A DNA stretch of 64,000 nucleotides from Nitratireductor aestuarii (GTDB lineage Bacteria > Pseudomonadota > Alphaproteobacteria > Rhizobiales > Rhizobiaceae), in NCBI RefSeq assembly GCF_014641695.1, contig NZ_BMIF01000009.1, positions 62,001 through 126,000 on the forward strand, in the 5' to 3' direction. The notes under the pieces were generated by a model. It was given only the letters and a program-made list of their open reading frames with translations, did not search any database and was not told the DNA's origin. The translations under genes and the position numbers were made by a program. This document shows, one piece after another, positions 46,381 to 54,708 of the stretch (its first letter is position 1; the number at the start of each line of letters is the position of its first letter).

Positions 46381-47679
46381 ATGGGATACAGGGTTATTCA
46401 GGCACGGGATGCAGGACTGTTGATGACGGATGATGGGGGCCGAAAGCCTGTTCGCTATGCCGGAGCGGCGGGGGTTCGCCGAAATCTGCCCTTTATCCTT
46501 GCCGGCGGGCTTCTGCTCCTCGCGATGGAGTTATGGAGTGGGGGCTCGGGCGTGGTATCAGCCGCTGGAATTCTGGGTCTTCTGATCCTCAGTGCCCTGC
46601 AGCCGACCCGAAGTGGCGGGGCCAACGCAAAGGCGCTCTCTGAGACCCCGGAAGGCGGAAGGATTTCTGCAGCGGAACTCGCTGCGGCCATCAACGATCC
46701 CATCTATTTCCTCGATGAGGAAGGCACCGTGCTCTACTCGAACGGTGCGGCCCGCGATGCTTTCGGCCCTCTGGCCGAGGGATCCGCCATTCAGCTCAAG
46801 TTCCGCTCGCCCGAAATGCAGGTATTCCTGCGTGACGCTCTCAAGAGCAAGCAGACGGAAACTTCCGTCGACTATGTCGAGCGTATTCCCATGGAGCGGG
46901 TCTATCGGGTATCGGCGCGAGCGATAGGTGAGGGCGGCAGGCGTTTCGTCCTCCATTTTCGCGACCAGAGCGAGGCGCGACGGATCGACCGCATGCGCGC
47001 CGACTTCATCGCCAATGCAAGCCATGAACTTCGGACGCCGCTCGCCTCGATCTCAGGCTTCATCGAAACGCTGCGCGGGCCGGCGCGCGACGATCCGAAG
47101 GCGCAGGAACAGTTCCTCCAGATCATGCATGGCCAGACCCGGCGCATGGCGCGGCTGATCGACGATCTTTTGACGCTGTCACGGATCGAGGCGAAACCGG
47201 TCGGCAAACCCACCGAGCCAGTCGACCTTCGCCCGCTGGTGGCAGGCGTCTGCGATACGCTGCGCCAGGTCGCCGACGAGGCCGGGGTGAATATCGAGAT
47301 CGAGTTCCCGGATGGTCCGTTCGAGGTTGCAGGCTTTCGCGACGAGCTGGTGCAGGTCTTCGAGAACCTGGTCTCCAATGCCTGCAAATACGGCCGGGAC
47401 GGGAAACGGGTGGTCGTGCAGGCAAAGGTGGAAGCGGGTGGCGAGAAGAGCGTCACTGTTACGGACTTTGGCCCCGGCATCGCCGAAGAGCATCTGCCGC
47501 GGCTGACGGAACGCTTCTATCGCGCCGACAGCGGGACCGGTCCCAGCCAGCAGGGCACGGGATTGGGGCTTGCGATCGTCAAGCACATTCTGAACCGTCA
47601 CGGCGCTCGCCTGATCATCCGCTCGCGGCCAGGTGAGGGATCGTCGTTCACAGTGCACTTCCCGGCTCCCGAATTCTGA
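46381..47679 (+). CDS. phoR: Phosphate regulon sensor histidine kinase PhoR
   Basis: 432-aa kinase: two N-terminal membrane helices (about 37-75), a PAS domain (about 98-195), HisKA with the phospho-accepting His215 in ANASHELRTPLASISGF, and HATPase_c with NLVSNACKYG, DFGPGIAEEHLPRLTERFYR and GTGLGLAIVKHI. Normally it phosphorylates PhoB when phosphate is scarce, under control of PstSCAB and PhoU. Met15 (46423) is a plausible alternative start. It is followed after 58 bases by phoU; pst genes and phoB are absent here. Confidence 0.88.
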   Translation: MGYRVIQARDAGLLMTDDGGRKPVRYAGAAGVRRNLPFILAGGLLLLAMELWSGGSGVVSAAGILGLLILSALQPTRSGGANAKALSETPEGGRISAAELAAAINDPIYFLDEEGTVLYSNGAARDAFGPLAEGSAIQLKFRSPEMQVFLRDALKSKQTETSVDYVERIPMERVYRVSARAIGEGGRRFVLHFRDQSEARRIDRMRADFIANASHELRTPLASISGFIETLRGPARDDPKAQEQFLQIMHGQTRRMARLIDDLLTLSRIEAKPVGKPTEPVDLRPLVAGVCDTLRQVADEAGVNIEIEFPDGPFEVAGFRDELVQVFENLVSNACKYGRDGKRVVVQAKVEAGGEKSVTVTDFGPGIAEEHLPRLTERFYRADSGTGPSQQGTGLGLAIVKHILNRHGARLIIRSRPGEGSSFTVHFPAPEF

Positions 47680-47737
47680 CCGGCTGCCAATATCGGCGGG
47701 TTGTGGTAATCAGGGCCTCACAGGGAAAAGCAACAGA

Positions 47738-48484
47738 ATGTCCAGCCAGCACATCAGGCGGTCCCTAGACGAGGACCTCAGATACATCACGACGCAGATT
47801 GCGGCGATGGGCGGCCATGCCGAGCGCATGGTTGAACAGTCGGTGGAAGCGCTCACCACCGGGGATGAAGCTCTTGCGCGCAAGATCATCCAGAACGATG
47901 CGGTCCTCGATGGGCTCGAGCGGGAGATTGGCGAGAGGGCGGTTGAAATCCTGGCACGCCGTCAGCCGATGGCGGGCGACCTCAGGGAAATCGTCGGCGC
48001 GATCCGCATCTCGGGCGACCTTGAACGTATCGGTGACCTGGGCAAGAACATCGCCAAGCGCTCGATCATCATCGGCGAGGTGGCGCAGCTCAGGCGGCTG
48101 TTCGTGGGCTTTGCAGCGCTAAGCGATCTCGCGATGGAGCAGCTGAAGGCTGTTCTCGACGCCTATGCCGCACAGTCCGTCGACAGAATTGCCAGCGTGC
48201 GCGACCGCGATCGGGAAATTGACGCGAAGTACACCTCGCTCTTTCGTGAAATGCTCACCTGCATGATGGAAGATCCTGCCAACATCACGCCCTGCACACA
48301 CCTGATCTTCTGTGCGAAGAATATCGAACGCGTCGGCGATCACGCGACGAATATTGCCGAGACCGTCTATCACATCATGACCGGTGAGCAGCTGCCCGCC
48401 GATCGCCCAAAGGAAGACCGCAGTCATGTGGTCGGCGCGGCGAGCGCGGGCAATGGTGCAGAAAAACCTGACCGCCGTTCCTAG
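47738..48484 (+). CDS. phoU: Phosphate transport regulator PhoU
   Basis: 248-aa all-helical protein of two PhoU domains. Each has the metal-binding pattern: RISGDLERIGDLGKNIAKR near 85-103 and CAKNIERVGDHATNIAE near 190-206. It mediates repression of PhoR by the Pst transporter. AGGGAAAAG precedes the ATG. The TAG stop lies in the CTAG edge of a mosaic repeat. Confidence 0.93.
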   Translation: MSSQHIRRSLDEDLRYITTQIAAMGGHAERMVEQSVEALTTGDEALARKIIQNDAVLDGLEREIGERAVEILARRQPMAGDLREIVGAIRISGDLERIGDLGKNIAKRSIIIGEVAQLRRLFVGFAALSDLAMEQLKAVLDAYAAQSVDRIASVRDRDREIDAKYTSLFREMLTCMMEDPANITPCTHLIFCAKNIERVGDHATNIAETVYHIMTGEQLPADRPKEDRSHVVGAASAGNGAEKPDRRS

Positions 48485-48587
48485 ACCAGTTCAGACTTTC
48501 ACAGAAACTCTGAACTGCTCTATCTCTTTGTTTTCTCGCGGTTCCGGACGGAAAACCTGTTTCCACTTTTCCTGGAACCGCTCTGAG
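48481..48587. repeat. Rhizobial intergenic mosaic repeat, copy B
   Basis: Two palindromes in series: CAGTTCAG/CTGAACTG (48487-48494, 48510-48517) and GCGGTTCC/GGAACCGC (48538-48545, 48574-48581) with GGACGGAAAACCTGTTTCC between. The first CTAG contains the phoU stop. It is the most complete copy in the window. Confidence 0.8.
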
Positions 48588-48622
48588 GTCAGTCGCGCGG
48601 ACCACTGCTCGTCATGTGTCCA

Positions 48623-48654
48623 ACAAAAAAGCGGCTCGCAGGCCGCTTCTTTGT
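48623..48654 (-). terminator. Terminator downstream of gcrA
   Basis: Stem AAGCGGC/GCCGCTT with loop TCGCAG and, on the minus strand, a following T-run (from the A-run at 48625-48630). Clear intrinsic terminator for gcrA. Confidence 0.8.
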
Positions 48655-48693
48655 TAAGGTAACCGGTTTCAGTTTACCTGGAATTGTTTTAGC
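48655..48693. repeat. Diverged mosaic repeat, copy C
   Basis: AACCGGTTTCAGTTTACCTGGAATTGTTTTAGC is recognisable as a degenerate right half of the family (compare CCTGGAATTGCTCTAG in copy A). Its edge overlaps the gcrA stop codon at 48689-48691. Confidence 0.55.
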
Positions 48694-49240
48694 GAACGCG
48701 ACGGCGCTCCGCAGCAGGCTGGTAAGCGAGCTTGGAATGGAAGCCGCAGTAGGGGCCGCTCTCGCCGGAGTCGGCACCGCAGAAGCTGAAATCATCGGAA
48801 AGCGGGTCGCCATTCGGCCACTTGCAGGTGCGCTCGGACAGTTCCACCAGCTTCAGGTTGCGTGCAATCGGAACAACGTTGGAGGGAACCGCGCGGTAGT
48901 GATGGAAAACCGCCTCTTCTTCCTCAAACTGCACCTTGAGCGCCGTTGCACCCACGGTGGTCATCATCGGACGGGAAGGAGCAGCGGCTGCCGCGGGACG
49001 CGGCTTGTGGCGGGCTGCCGGAGCAGCCGCGGAAGGCGCCGGAGCAGCTGCAGGCGCCGGCTTCTTCGGGCGGGCCGGGGCGGCGTTCGTGCGTCCGCGG
49101 CTAGAAAGCTTCAGGCGGTGCACCTTGCCGATAACAGCGTTACGGCTCACCCCACCGAGTTGCGCAGCAATCTGACTTGCACTCAAGCCTTCCGCCCAAA
49201 GTTTTTTCAACGACTCCACGCGTTCGTCTGTCCAGCTCAT
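48689..49240 (-). CDS. gcrA: Cell cycle regulator GcrA
   Basis: 183-aa sigma-70 cofactor that, with CcrM methylation, activates cell-cycle promoters. The N-terminal helix-turn-helix MSWTDERVESLKKLWAEGLSASQIAAQLG is the family signature. A long Ala/Pro linker (about 55-95) follows, then the sigma-interacting C-terminal region with CKWPNGDP and FCGA...YCGFHSKLAYQP. AAGGAGCG precedes the ATG. Confidence 0.95.
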   Translation of the reverse strand: MSWTDERVESLKKLWAEGLSASQIAAQLGGVSRNAVIGKVHRLKLSSRGRTNAAPARPKKPAPAAAPAPSAAAPAARHKPRPAAAAAPSRPMMTTVGATALKVQFEEEEAVFHHYRAVPSNVVPIARNLKLVELSERTCKWPNGDPLSDDFSFCGADSGESGPYCGFHSKLAYQPAAERRRVR

Positions 49241-49381
49241 GGGTTTGCGCTCCTTGCAAGCGCGGCAGAATCCTTCTACTTTTCCGCCCTGCCATCGCAG
49301 AGAGGACGTAAGAACGTCACGGATAGGATTAACTGCCGCACAAAAATTCAGTTGTTATGGCGGCAAGGTACATTATCGGTT

Positions 49382-49417
49382 GACTCCGTGACAAGAGTCC
49401 CAGAGTCGCGGCGAATC
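49382..49417. promoter_or_regulatory. Cluster of four GANTC (CcrM) methylation sites
   Basis: GACTC 49382-49386, GAGTC 49395-49399, GAGTC 49403-49407 and GAATC 49413-49417. Further sites are at 49268-49272 and 49492-49496. GANTC is the CcrM target, and GcrA acts at methylated GANTC promoters; gcrA itself is adjacent. Confidence 0.6.
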
Positions 49418-49537
49418 TGTTTTTGGGGTTTTCCCCAACTTGGGCGTCACAGTCCTGGAACCTGTGTCAGGCACCTTTACATCACATAACGGACTCTCGT
49501 TGACTTCGGGCCGGAAAACGCTGATAAAAGCGCCCTT

Positions 49538-49562
49538 GCCGCCCTTGGGCGGCATTTTAATT
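49538..49562 (+). terminator. Terminator-like hairpin in the argD leader
   Basis: GCCGCCC (49538-49544) and GGGCGGC (49547-49553) followed by ATTTTAATTT, 64 bases before the argD start. It could be an attenuator of the arg operon. Confidence 0.45.
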
Positions 49563-49625
49563 TCCGTCGCTCGGGTTGGTGCCGTTTGGCTTGCCGATCC
49601 TGCGGCTGTTCCGGAGTGAAAATTA

Positions 49626-50822
49626 ATGTCTGGTTCGGCTCTTTTTAATACGTTCGCCCGCCTGCCGCTTTCGTTTGAGCGCGGTGAGGGATCCTGGTTG
49701 ATCGCGGCGAACGGAGAGCGATATCTCGATTTTGCAGCGGGAATTGCCGTGAATTCCCTGGGCCACGGACATCCGCACCTGGTGGCCGCGCTGGTCGGAC
49801 AGGCCGGCAAGCTCTGGCATGTCTCCAACCTCTATGAGATCCCCGGCCAGTCACGTTTGGGCGAGCGCCTCGTTGAAGCGACCTTCGCCGACAAGGTGTT
49901 CTTCGCCAATTCGGGCGCCGAGGCTCTGGAATGCGCCATCAAGACCGCGCGGCGCTATCATTTTGCCAAGGGCAACCCCAACCGCTACCGCATCATCACC
50001 TTCGAAGGTGCGTTCCATGGACGCACCCTGGCGACGCTCGCCGCAGGTGGGCAGAAAAAGTACCTGGAAGGGTTTGGTCCCGTCGTGGACGGCTTCGACC
50101 AGGTGCCGTTTGATGACATTGCTGCGGTCGAGCAGGTAATCGGGCCGGATACGGCCGCCATTCTGGTCGAGCCTGTACAGGGTGAGGGCGGCGTGCGCCG
50201 CCTGCCGCTCGTGACGCTCCGCCGCCTGCGTTCGCTCTGCGACGAGCACGGCCTGCTGCTCGTCTTCGATGAAGTCCAGACGGGCATCGGCCGCACCGGC
50301 AAGTTCCTCGCCCATGAGTGGGCTGGCGTCACGCCCGACATCGTCGCATTGGCCAAGGGCCTCGGCGGCGGCTTCCCGGTAGGCGCTTGTCTTGCCACGG
50401 AAGAGGCCGCCAGCGGCATGACGGCCGGCATGCACGGAACCACGTTTGGCGGCAACCCGCTTGCCATGGCCGTGGGCAATGCAGTGCTCGACATCGTCCT
50501 GGGTGAAGGGTTCATGGAATGCGTTGCCCGCAAGGGTCTGCTGCTCAAGCAGGGTCTGGCCGCGATCGCCGATGATTTCCCGGATGTCATTGAAGAAATT
50601 CGTGGCGAAGGGCTGATGCTCGGCCTACGCTGCAAGGCACCCAACAGCGTTGTCCAGAAGGCGTTCACGGAGGAAAAGCTTCTCTGCGCGCCTGCCGGCG
50701 ACAATGTCCTGCGCCTTCTGCCGCCCCTGACCGTGACAGAAGACGATATCCAGGAGGCGCTCAACCGCATCCGGAAGGCCTCCGAGGCGGTATCAGCCGC
50801 CAATCAAGCGGCAGCAAGCTAG
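49626..50822 (+). CDS. argD: Acetylornithine aminotransferase ArgD
   Basis: 398-aa class III PLP aminotransferase of arginine biosynthesis. The PLP Lys lies in [11 protein letters not shown], with [31 protein letters not shown] and [11 protein letters not shown] in the usual order. It may also serve in lysine synthesis. First gene of the argD-argF-hslO operon, 13 bases before argF. Confidence 0.95.
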   Translation: MSGSALFNTFARLPLSFERGEGSWLIAANGERYLDFAAGIAVNSLGHGHPHLVAALVGQAGKLWHVSNLYEIPGQSRLGERLVEATFADKVFFANSGAEALECAIKTARRYHFAKGNPNRYRIITFEGAFHGRTLATLAAGGQKKYLEGFGPVVDGFDQVPFDDIAAVEQVIGPDTAAILVEPVQGEGGVRRLPLVTLRRLRSLCDEHGLLLVFDEVQTGIGRTGKFLAHEWAGVTPDIVALAKGLGGGFPVGACLATEEAASGMTAGMHGTTFGGNPLAMAVGNAVLDIVLGEGFMECVARKGLLLKQGLAAIADDFPDVIEEIRGEGLMLGLRCKAPNSVVQKAFTEEKLLCAPAGDNVLRLLPPLTVTEDDIQEALNRIRKASEAVSAANQAAAS

Positions 50823-50835
50823 ACAAAGGCAAACC

Positions 50836-51753
50836 ATGACCACTCCGCGCCACTTCATCGATCTTTCAACATTGTCGGCTGCCGAACTCCACGGCATCCT
50901 CAATGATGCGAAGGAGCGAAAGGCGAAGCTGAAAGCTGGCGAAGCGACGGAAAAGCCGCTGGAAGGCAAGGTTCTCGCCATGATCTTCGAGAAGGCCTCC
51001 ACCCGCACCCGCGTCTCGTTCGACGTGGGTATGCGGCAGCTGGGCGGCGAGACGATCATGCTCACCGGAACAGAAATGCAGCTTGGCCGGAGTGAAACGA
51101 TTGCGGACACGGCGCGCGTCCTGTCGCGCTATGTCGACGCGATCATGATCCGCACCACCGATCACGCACGCCTGCTGGAGCTGGCGGAATACGCCACGGT
51201 GCCGGTGATCAACGCGCTGACCGACGACACGCACCCCTGCCAGATCATGGCCGACATCCTCACTTACGAGGAGCATCGCGGCAGCGTGAAAGGCAAGATC
51301 TTCGCCTGGACGGGTGACGGCAACAACGTGCTGCACTCGCTGCTGGAGGCTTCCGCCCGGTTCGAGTTCCGCGTCAATGTGGCCGTGCCTGCTGGAAGTG
51401 AGCCCAAGCAGCACTATGTAGACTGGGCGCGTGCGAACGGAGCTCAGGTTCTGGTGACCAACTCGGCCGAGGAAGCCGTCCGCGATGCCGACTGCATCGT
51501 GACGGATACCTGGGTATCCATGGGACAGGAGCATCGTGCGCGCGGTCACAATGTCTTCCTGCCGTATCAGGTCAACGAGAAACTGATGAGTTTTGCCAAG
51601 CCAGACGCGCTGTTCATGCACTGCCTGCCCGCACATCGCGGCGAGGAAGTCACGGACGAGGTGATCGACGGGCCGAACTCCGTTGTCTTCGATGAGGCAG
51701 AAAACCGTCTGCATGCGCAGAAGGCTATCCTCGCATGGTGTCTTGAATCGTGA
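50836..51753 (+). CDS. argF: Ornithine carbamoyltransferase ArgF
   Basis: 305-aa enzyme forming citrulline from ornithine and carbamoyl phosphate. Motifs: carbamoyl-phosphate site [20 protein letters not shown], and ornithine site [13 protein letters not shown]. Begins 13 bases after argD; its stop overlaps the hslO start (GTGA). Confidence 0.96.
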   Translation: MTTPRHFIDLSTLSAAELHGILNDAKERKAKLKAGEATEKPLEGKVLAMIFEKASTRTRVSFDVGMRQLGGETIMLTGTEMQLGRSETIADTARVLSRYVDAIMIRTTDHARLLELAEYATVPVINALTDDTHPCQIMADILTYEEHRGSVKGKIFAWTGDGNNVLHSLLEASARFEFRVNVAVPAGSEPKQHYVDWARANGAQVLVTNSAEEAVRDADCIVTDTWVSMGQEHRARGHNVFLPYQVNEKLMSFAKPDALFMHCLPAHRGEEVTDEVIDGPNSVVFDEAENRLHAQKAILAWCLES

Positions 51754-52742
51754 ATTGGCAACAACCCAAACTAGGTGAATTCGGCTTTGCTGGCGACGAC
51801 CACGTCGTACCCTTCGACGTGGACCAGCTGGATGTGCGCGGTCGCGCCGTCCAGGTCGGCCAGATGCTCGACCAGATCCTCACGCGCCACAACTATCCCG
51901 ATGCAGTTTCGCGGCTGCTTGCGGAAGTGATCGCGCTGACGGTGATGCTCGGCAGTTCGCTGAAATTCGACGGAAAGTTCATCACCCAGACCCGGTCCGA
52001 CGGACCCGTAGACCTGCTTGTGGCAGACTTTGCGACGCCCGGTTCGGTGCGGGCCTATGCCCGCTACGACGAAGACCGCCTGAAGGCGGCGATCGAAGCA
52101 GGCGAGGACAGCCCCGAAGAGCTGCTTGGCAAGGGCGTTCTGGCGCTGACCATTGATCAGGGCGCGCATATGAAGCGCTACCAGGGCATTGTTCAGCTCG
52201 ACGGTTCTTCGCTTGAGGATGTGGCGCGGACCTATTTCCGCCAGTCGGAGCAGATCCCGACCGAGGTTCGCCTTGGCGTCGCGCGCATGCAGGTGCCCGG
52301 CGAGAACGGTGTGGTTGAGAGTTGGCGGGCCGGCGGTTTGCTGTTGCAGTTCCTGCCCAGTTCCACGGAACGGATGCGGATGCGCGACCTTCCGGGCGGG
52401 GATGGCGATCCGGAGGATCACGGCGACGGTCATCCCGATGACGATGCCTGGCAGGAAGCGATTGCGCTTCTGAACACCGTACAGGACGACGAGCTCCTCG
52501 ACCCTTCCGTCGGTACGGAACGGCTGCTCTATCGCCTGTTCCACGAGCATGGGGTCCGCGTCTATGACGGGGTCGACATCATCGATCAATGCTCGTGCTC
52601 GCATGAAAAGGTCAAGTCCATCCTGGAAGGGTTTTCAGCCGAGGAAATCCAGGAAAGCACAGAAGACGGTCAAATCCGCGTCAACTGCGAGTTCTGTTCG
52701 AAATTGTACCTCTTCGACCCCAAGGACTTTCCGCAGAAATAG
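51750..52742 (+). CDS. hslO: Redox-regulated chaperone Hsp33
   Basis: 330-aa Hsp33. The zinc-binding redox switch near the C-terminus is complete: CSCSHEKV and CEFCSKLY. Oxidation releases zinc and activates the holdase. The start is GTG at 51750, overlapping the argF stop, so it is translated as part of the arg operon. Convergent with apaG across a short REP element. Confidence 0.94.
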   Translation: MNWQQPKLGEFGFAGDDHVVPFDVDQLDVRGRAVQVGQMLDQILTRHNYPDAVSRLLAEVIALTVMLGSSLKFDGKFITQTRSDGPVDLLVADFATPGSVRAYARYDEDRLKAAIEAGEDSPEELLGKGVLALTIDQGAHMKRYQGIVQLDGSSLEDVARTYFRQSEQIPTEVRLGVARMQVPGENGVVESWRAGGLLLQFLPSSTERMRMRDLPGGDGDPEDHGDGHPDDDAWQEAIALLNTVQDDELLDPSVGTERLLYRLFHEHGVRVYDGVDIIDQCSCSHEKVKSILEGFSAEEIQESTEDGQIRVNCEFCSKLYLFDPKDFPQK

Positions 52743-52751
52743 AGTTCAACG

Positions 52752-52778
52752 CCCCTCGTGCTCGACAAGCATGAGGGG
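52752..52778. repeat. REP-like palindrome, copy 5
   Basis: CCCCTCGTGC/GCATGAGGGG arms with the shortest loop of the family (TCGACAA), between the convergent hslO and apaG genes. Confidence 0.8.
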
Positions 52779-52782
52779 TTCG

Positions 52783-53175
52783 TTAATTCAGCACCGTGCG
52801 CTGGCCTGGCAGGTCTAGCGAGAAGGCTGGAATATCGACCTCGAACTGGTCGCCTGTCTCTGTTTCCATCGTATAACGGCCGACCATAATGCCCGAGGGT
52901 GTGCCTAACGGGCAGCCCGAGGTGTACTGGAAACTGTCGCCGGGCTCCAGCCGCGGCTGCTCTCCCACGACGCCATCGCCGGTCACCTCCTGGACGCGGC
53001 CAAGCTCGTCCGTGATGTGCCAGTAACGGGAGATGAGCGTGACGATATCGGGAGAATGGTTGATGATGGTGACCTGGTAGGCCCAGACGAAGTGGCTTTC
53101 TTCGGGGTCCGACTGCTCGGGGAGGAAAATCGGTTCGACCGATACCTCAATGCCGGCTGTGATTGCTCGATACAT
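52783..53175 (-). CDS. apaG: Co2+/Mg2+ efflux protein ApaG family
   Basis: 130-aa ApaG protein with an immunoglobulin-like beta fold. [27 protein letters not shown] at the start and [11 protein letters not shown] in the middle are family segments. The molecular role of ApaG is not settled. Transcribed alone; downstream of it is a REP element. Confidence 0.93.
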   Translation of the reverse strand: MYRAITAGIEVSVEPIFLPEQSDPEESHFVWAYQVTIINHSPDIVTLISRYWHITDELGRVQEVTGDGVVGEQPRLEPGDSFQYTSGCPLGTPSGIMVGRYTMETETGDQFEVDIPAFSLDLPGQRTVLN

Positions 53176-53234
53176 GGCACTCCCAAGAACCAGGACCGCT
53201 GCGCACCATCATAGCGGAAAAAACACGCAGACTG

Positions 53235-53262
53235 CTAGAGCGGTTCCATTAAAAGTGGGAGT
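53235..53262. repeat. Partial mosaic repeat, copy D
   Basis: CTAGAGCGGTTCCATTAAAAGTGGGA is the inverted right end of the family seen at 42821 and 48481, again starting with CTAG. Confidence 0.55.
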
Positions 53263-53293
53263 GAAAGGATGGGCGTCTGAACCGCCCATCCGT
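53263..53293 (-). terminator. Terminator downstream of metZ
   Basis: GGATGGGCG/CGCCCATCC arms (53267-53275, 53283-53291) followed on the minus strand by TTTCACTCCCACTTTT, between metZ and apaG. Confidence 0.65.
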
Positions 53294-53311
53294 TCGACGT
53301 TAGGCGCTGCC

Positions 53312-54502
53312 TTACGCAGCGTCGAGTGCGCGTTCCACGTCCTTCAGCAGATCGCCAGTGTCCTCGATGCCTGCGGAAATGCGCAGCGTTCCATCGGTGA
53401 TGCCAGCTTCGGCGCGGCCCGCATCATCCAGGCTCTTGTGCGTGGTCGTGGCAGGATGCGTGATCAGGCTCTTGGCGTCGCCAAGGTTGTTGGAGATCTT
53501 GATGACCTGAAGCGCGTTCGAGAAGTTGAACGCAGCCTGCTTGCCACCCTTGAGTTCAACGCAGATCAGCGAGGAACCGCCGGTCATCTGACGGGCGATG
53601 AGGTCTGCCTGCGGATGGTCCTTGCGGCCCGGGTAGATCACACGGCCGACCTTCGGATGCTCCGCCAGAAGATCTGCGATCGCTCCGGCATTGTGCGTCT
53701 GCTGGCGGACGCGCAGCGGCAGGGTCTCGAGGCCCTTCAGCAGTGTCCACGCATTGAACGGCGAAAGGCTGGGGCCGGTATGACGGAAGTAGTCGTGCAG
53801 GTTGGCGTCGATCCATTCCTTGTCGGAAAGGACGATGCCGCCCAGGCAGCGGCCCTGGCCATCGATGTGCTTGGTTGCGGAGTAGACCACCACGTGCGCG
53901 CCGAGCTGCAGCGGCTTCTGGTAGAGCGGCGTCGCGAACACATTGTCGACGACCACACGTGCGCCGATGGACTCAGCCAGCTTGGAGATCGCACGGATGT
54001 CATAGACTTCCAGCGTCGGGTTGGTCGGGCACTCCATGAAGAAGAGTTTGGTGTTCGGGCGGACGGCCTTTTCCCACTCCGCCATGTCGCGGGCGTCGAT
54101 CAGCGTCGTCTCGATGCCGTAGCGCGGCAGGAGCTGCTGGATGATCCAGTGACAGGAACCGAAGAGCGCGCGGGCGGAGACGACATGGTCGCCGGCCTTG
54201 AGCGAACAGAGGAGGGCGGCAGCAACCGCGGCCATGCCCGAGGCCATCGCGCGGCCTTCCTCGGCACCTTCCAGAGCGGCCATGCGCTTTTCGAACATGT
54301 CGACGGTCGGGTTGGCGTAGCGCGAGTAGACGAAACCTGGATCCTCACCCTTGAAGCGGGCTTCCGCAGCTTCTGCGCTGTCATAGACGAAACCCTGGGT
54401 CAGCCAGATGGACTCTGAGGTTTCCTGAAACTGCGAACGGATCGTGTGACCGTGGACCAGAAGGGTCTGCGGTTGCCAGTCTTTCTCTGATTGCTGTGTC
54501 AT
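53312..54502 (-). CDS. metZ: O-succinylhomoserine sulfhydrylase MetZ
   Basis: 396-aa PLP enzyme of the Cys/Met metabolism family that makes homocysteine directly from O-succinylhomoserine and sulfide. PLP Lys in YSATKHIDGQGRCLGG; also VYSRYANPTVDMFEKRMAALEG and ISAGIEDTGDLLKD at the end. MetB or MetC-like activity cannot be excluded from sequence, but the SAM-II riboswitch in its leader and the gene neighbourhood favour MetZ. Confidence 0.93.
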   Translation of the reverse strand: MTQQSEKDWQPQTLLVHGHTIRSQFQETSESIWLTQGFVYDSAEAAEARFKGEDPGFVYSRYANPTVDMFEKRMAALEGAEEGRAMASGMAAVAAALLCSLKAGDHVVSARALFGSCHWIIQQLLPRYGIETTLIDARDMAEWEKAVRPNTKLFFMECPTNPTLEVYDIRAISKLAESIGARVVVDNVFATPLYQKPLQLGAHVVVYSATKHIDGQGRCLGGIVLSDKEWIDANLHDYFRHTGPSLSPFNAWTLLKGLETLPLRVRQQTHNAGAIADLLAEHPKVGRVIYPGRKDHPQADLIARQMTGGSSLICVELKGGKQAAFNFSNALQVIKISNNLGDAKSLITHPATTTHKSLDDAGRAEAGITDGTLRISAGIEDTGDLLKDVERALDAA

Positions 54503-54567
54503 TGTCTCTGCCCAAAAGTAAAACTGCGGCCGCGAAAAACGCCGGTTCGAGCATCGACATCGAGCGC

Positions 54568-54624
54568 GGCCTTTTAGCGAGTTATTTTACGTGGCTGCAA
54601 GCCGACCGGCCAAATCACCACGGG
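54568..54624 (-). promoter_or_regulatory. SAM-II riboswitch (metA motif) in the metZ leader
   Basis: On the minus strand the leader contains GTGGTGATTTGGCC, then GGCTTGCAGCCACGT, then CGCTAAAAGG, in that order and spacing, which fits the SAM-II pseudoknot consensus of alphaproteobacteria. The P1 arm GTGG pairs with CCAC, and the downstream A-rich CTAAAA segment forms the pseudoknot. S-adenosylmethionine binding is expected to lower metZ expression. It ends about 65 bases before the metZ start. Confidence 0.9.
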
Positions 54625-54632
54625 ATAAAGGG

Positions 54633-54661
54633 TCTTTAATCTCGTATTGTTGTTGCGTCAA
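54633..54661 (-). promoter_or_regulatory. Probable sigma-70 promoter of metZ
   Basis: TTGACG (54661-54656) and TAAAGA (54638-54633) on the minus strand, separated by 17 bases, lie directly before the SAM-II riboswitch, so transcription would start just at its 5' end. Confidence 0.55.
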
Positions 54662-54708
54662 TCGTCAAGCACGGTAAAGCTCCTCGCTTAAAATCTTGGA
54701 GGCGAGAC

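Larger units (their letters stand above)
49241..49625. other. 385-base divergent promoter region between gcrA and argD
   Basis: No gene. Holds six GANTC sites (four between 49382 and 49417), and a terminator-like hairpin just before argD. It should carry the promoters for gcrA and for the argD-argF-hslO operon. Confidence 0.6.

Noticed and set aside
46381-46422. A second small gene before phoR
   Set aside because: The stretch is in frame with phoR and is better explained as uncertainty about its start codon.
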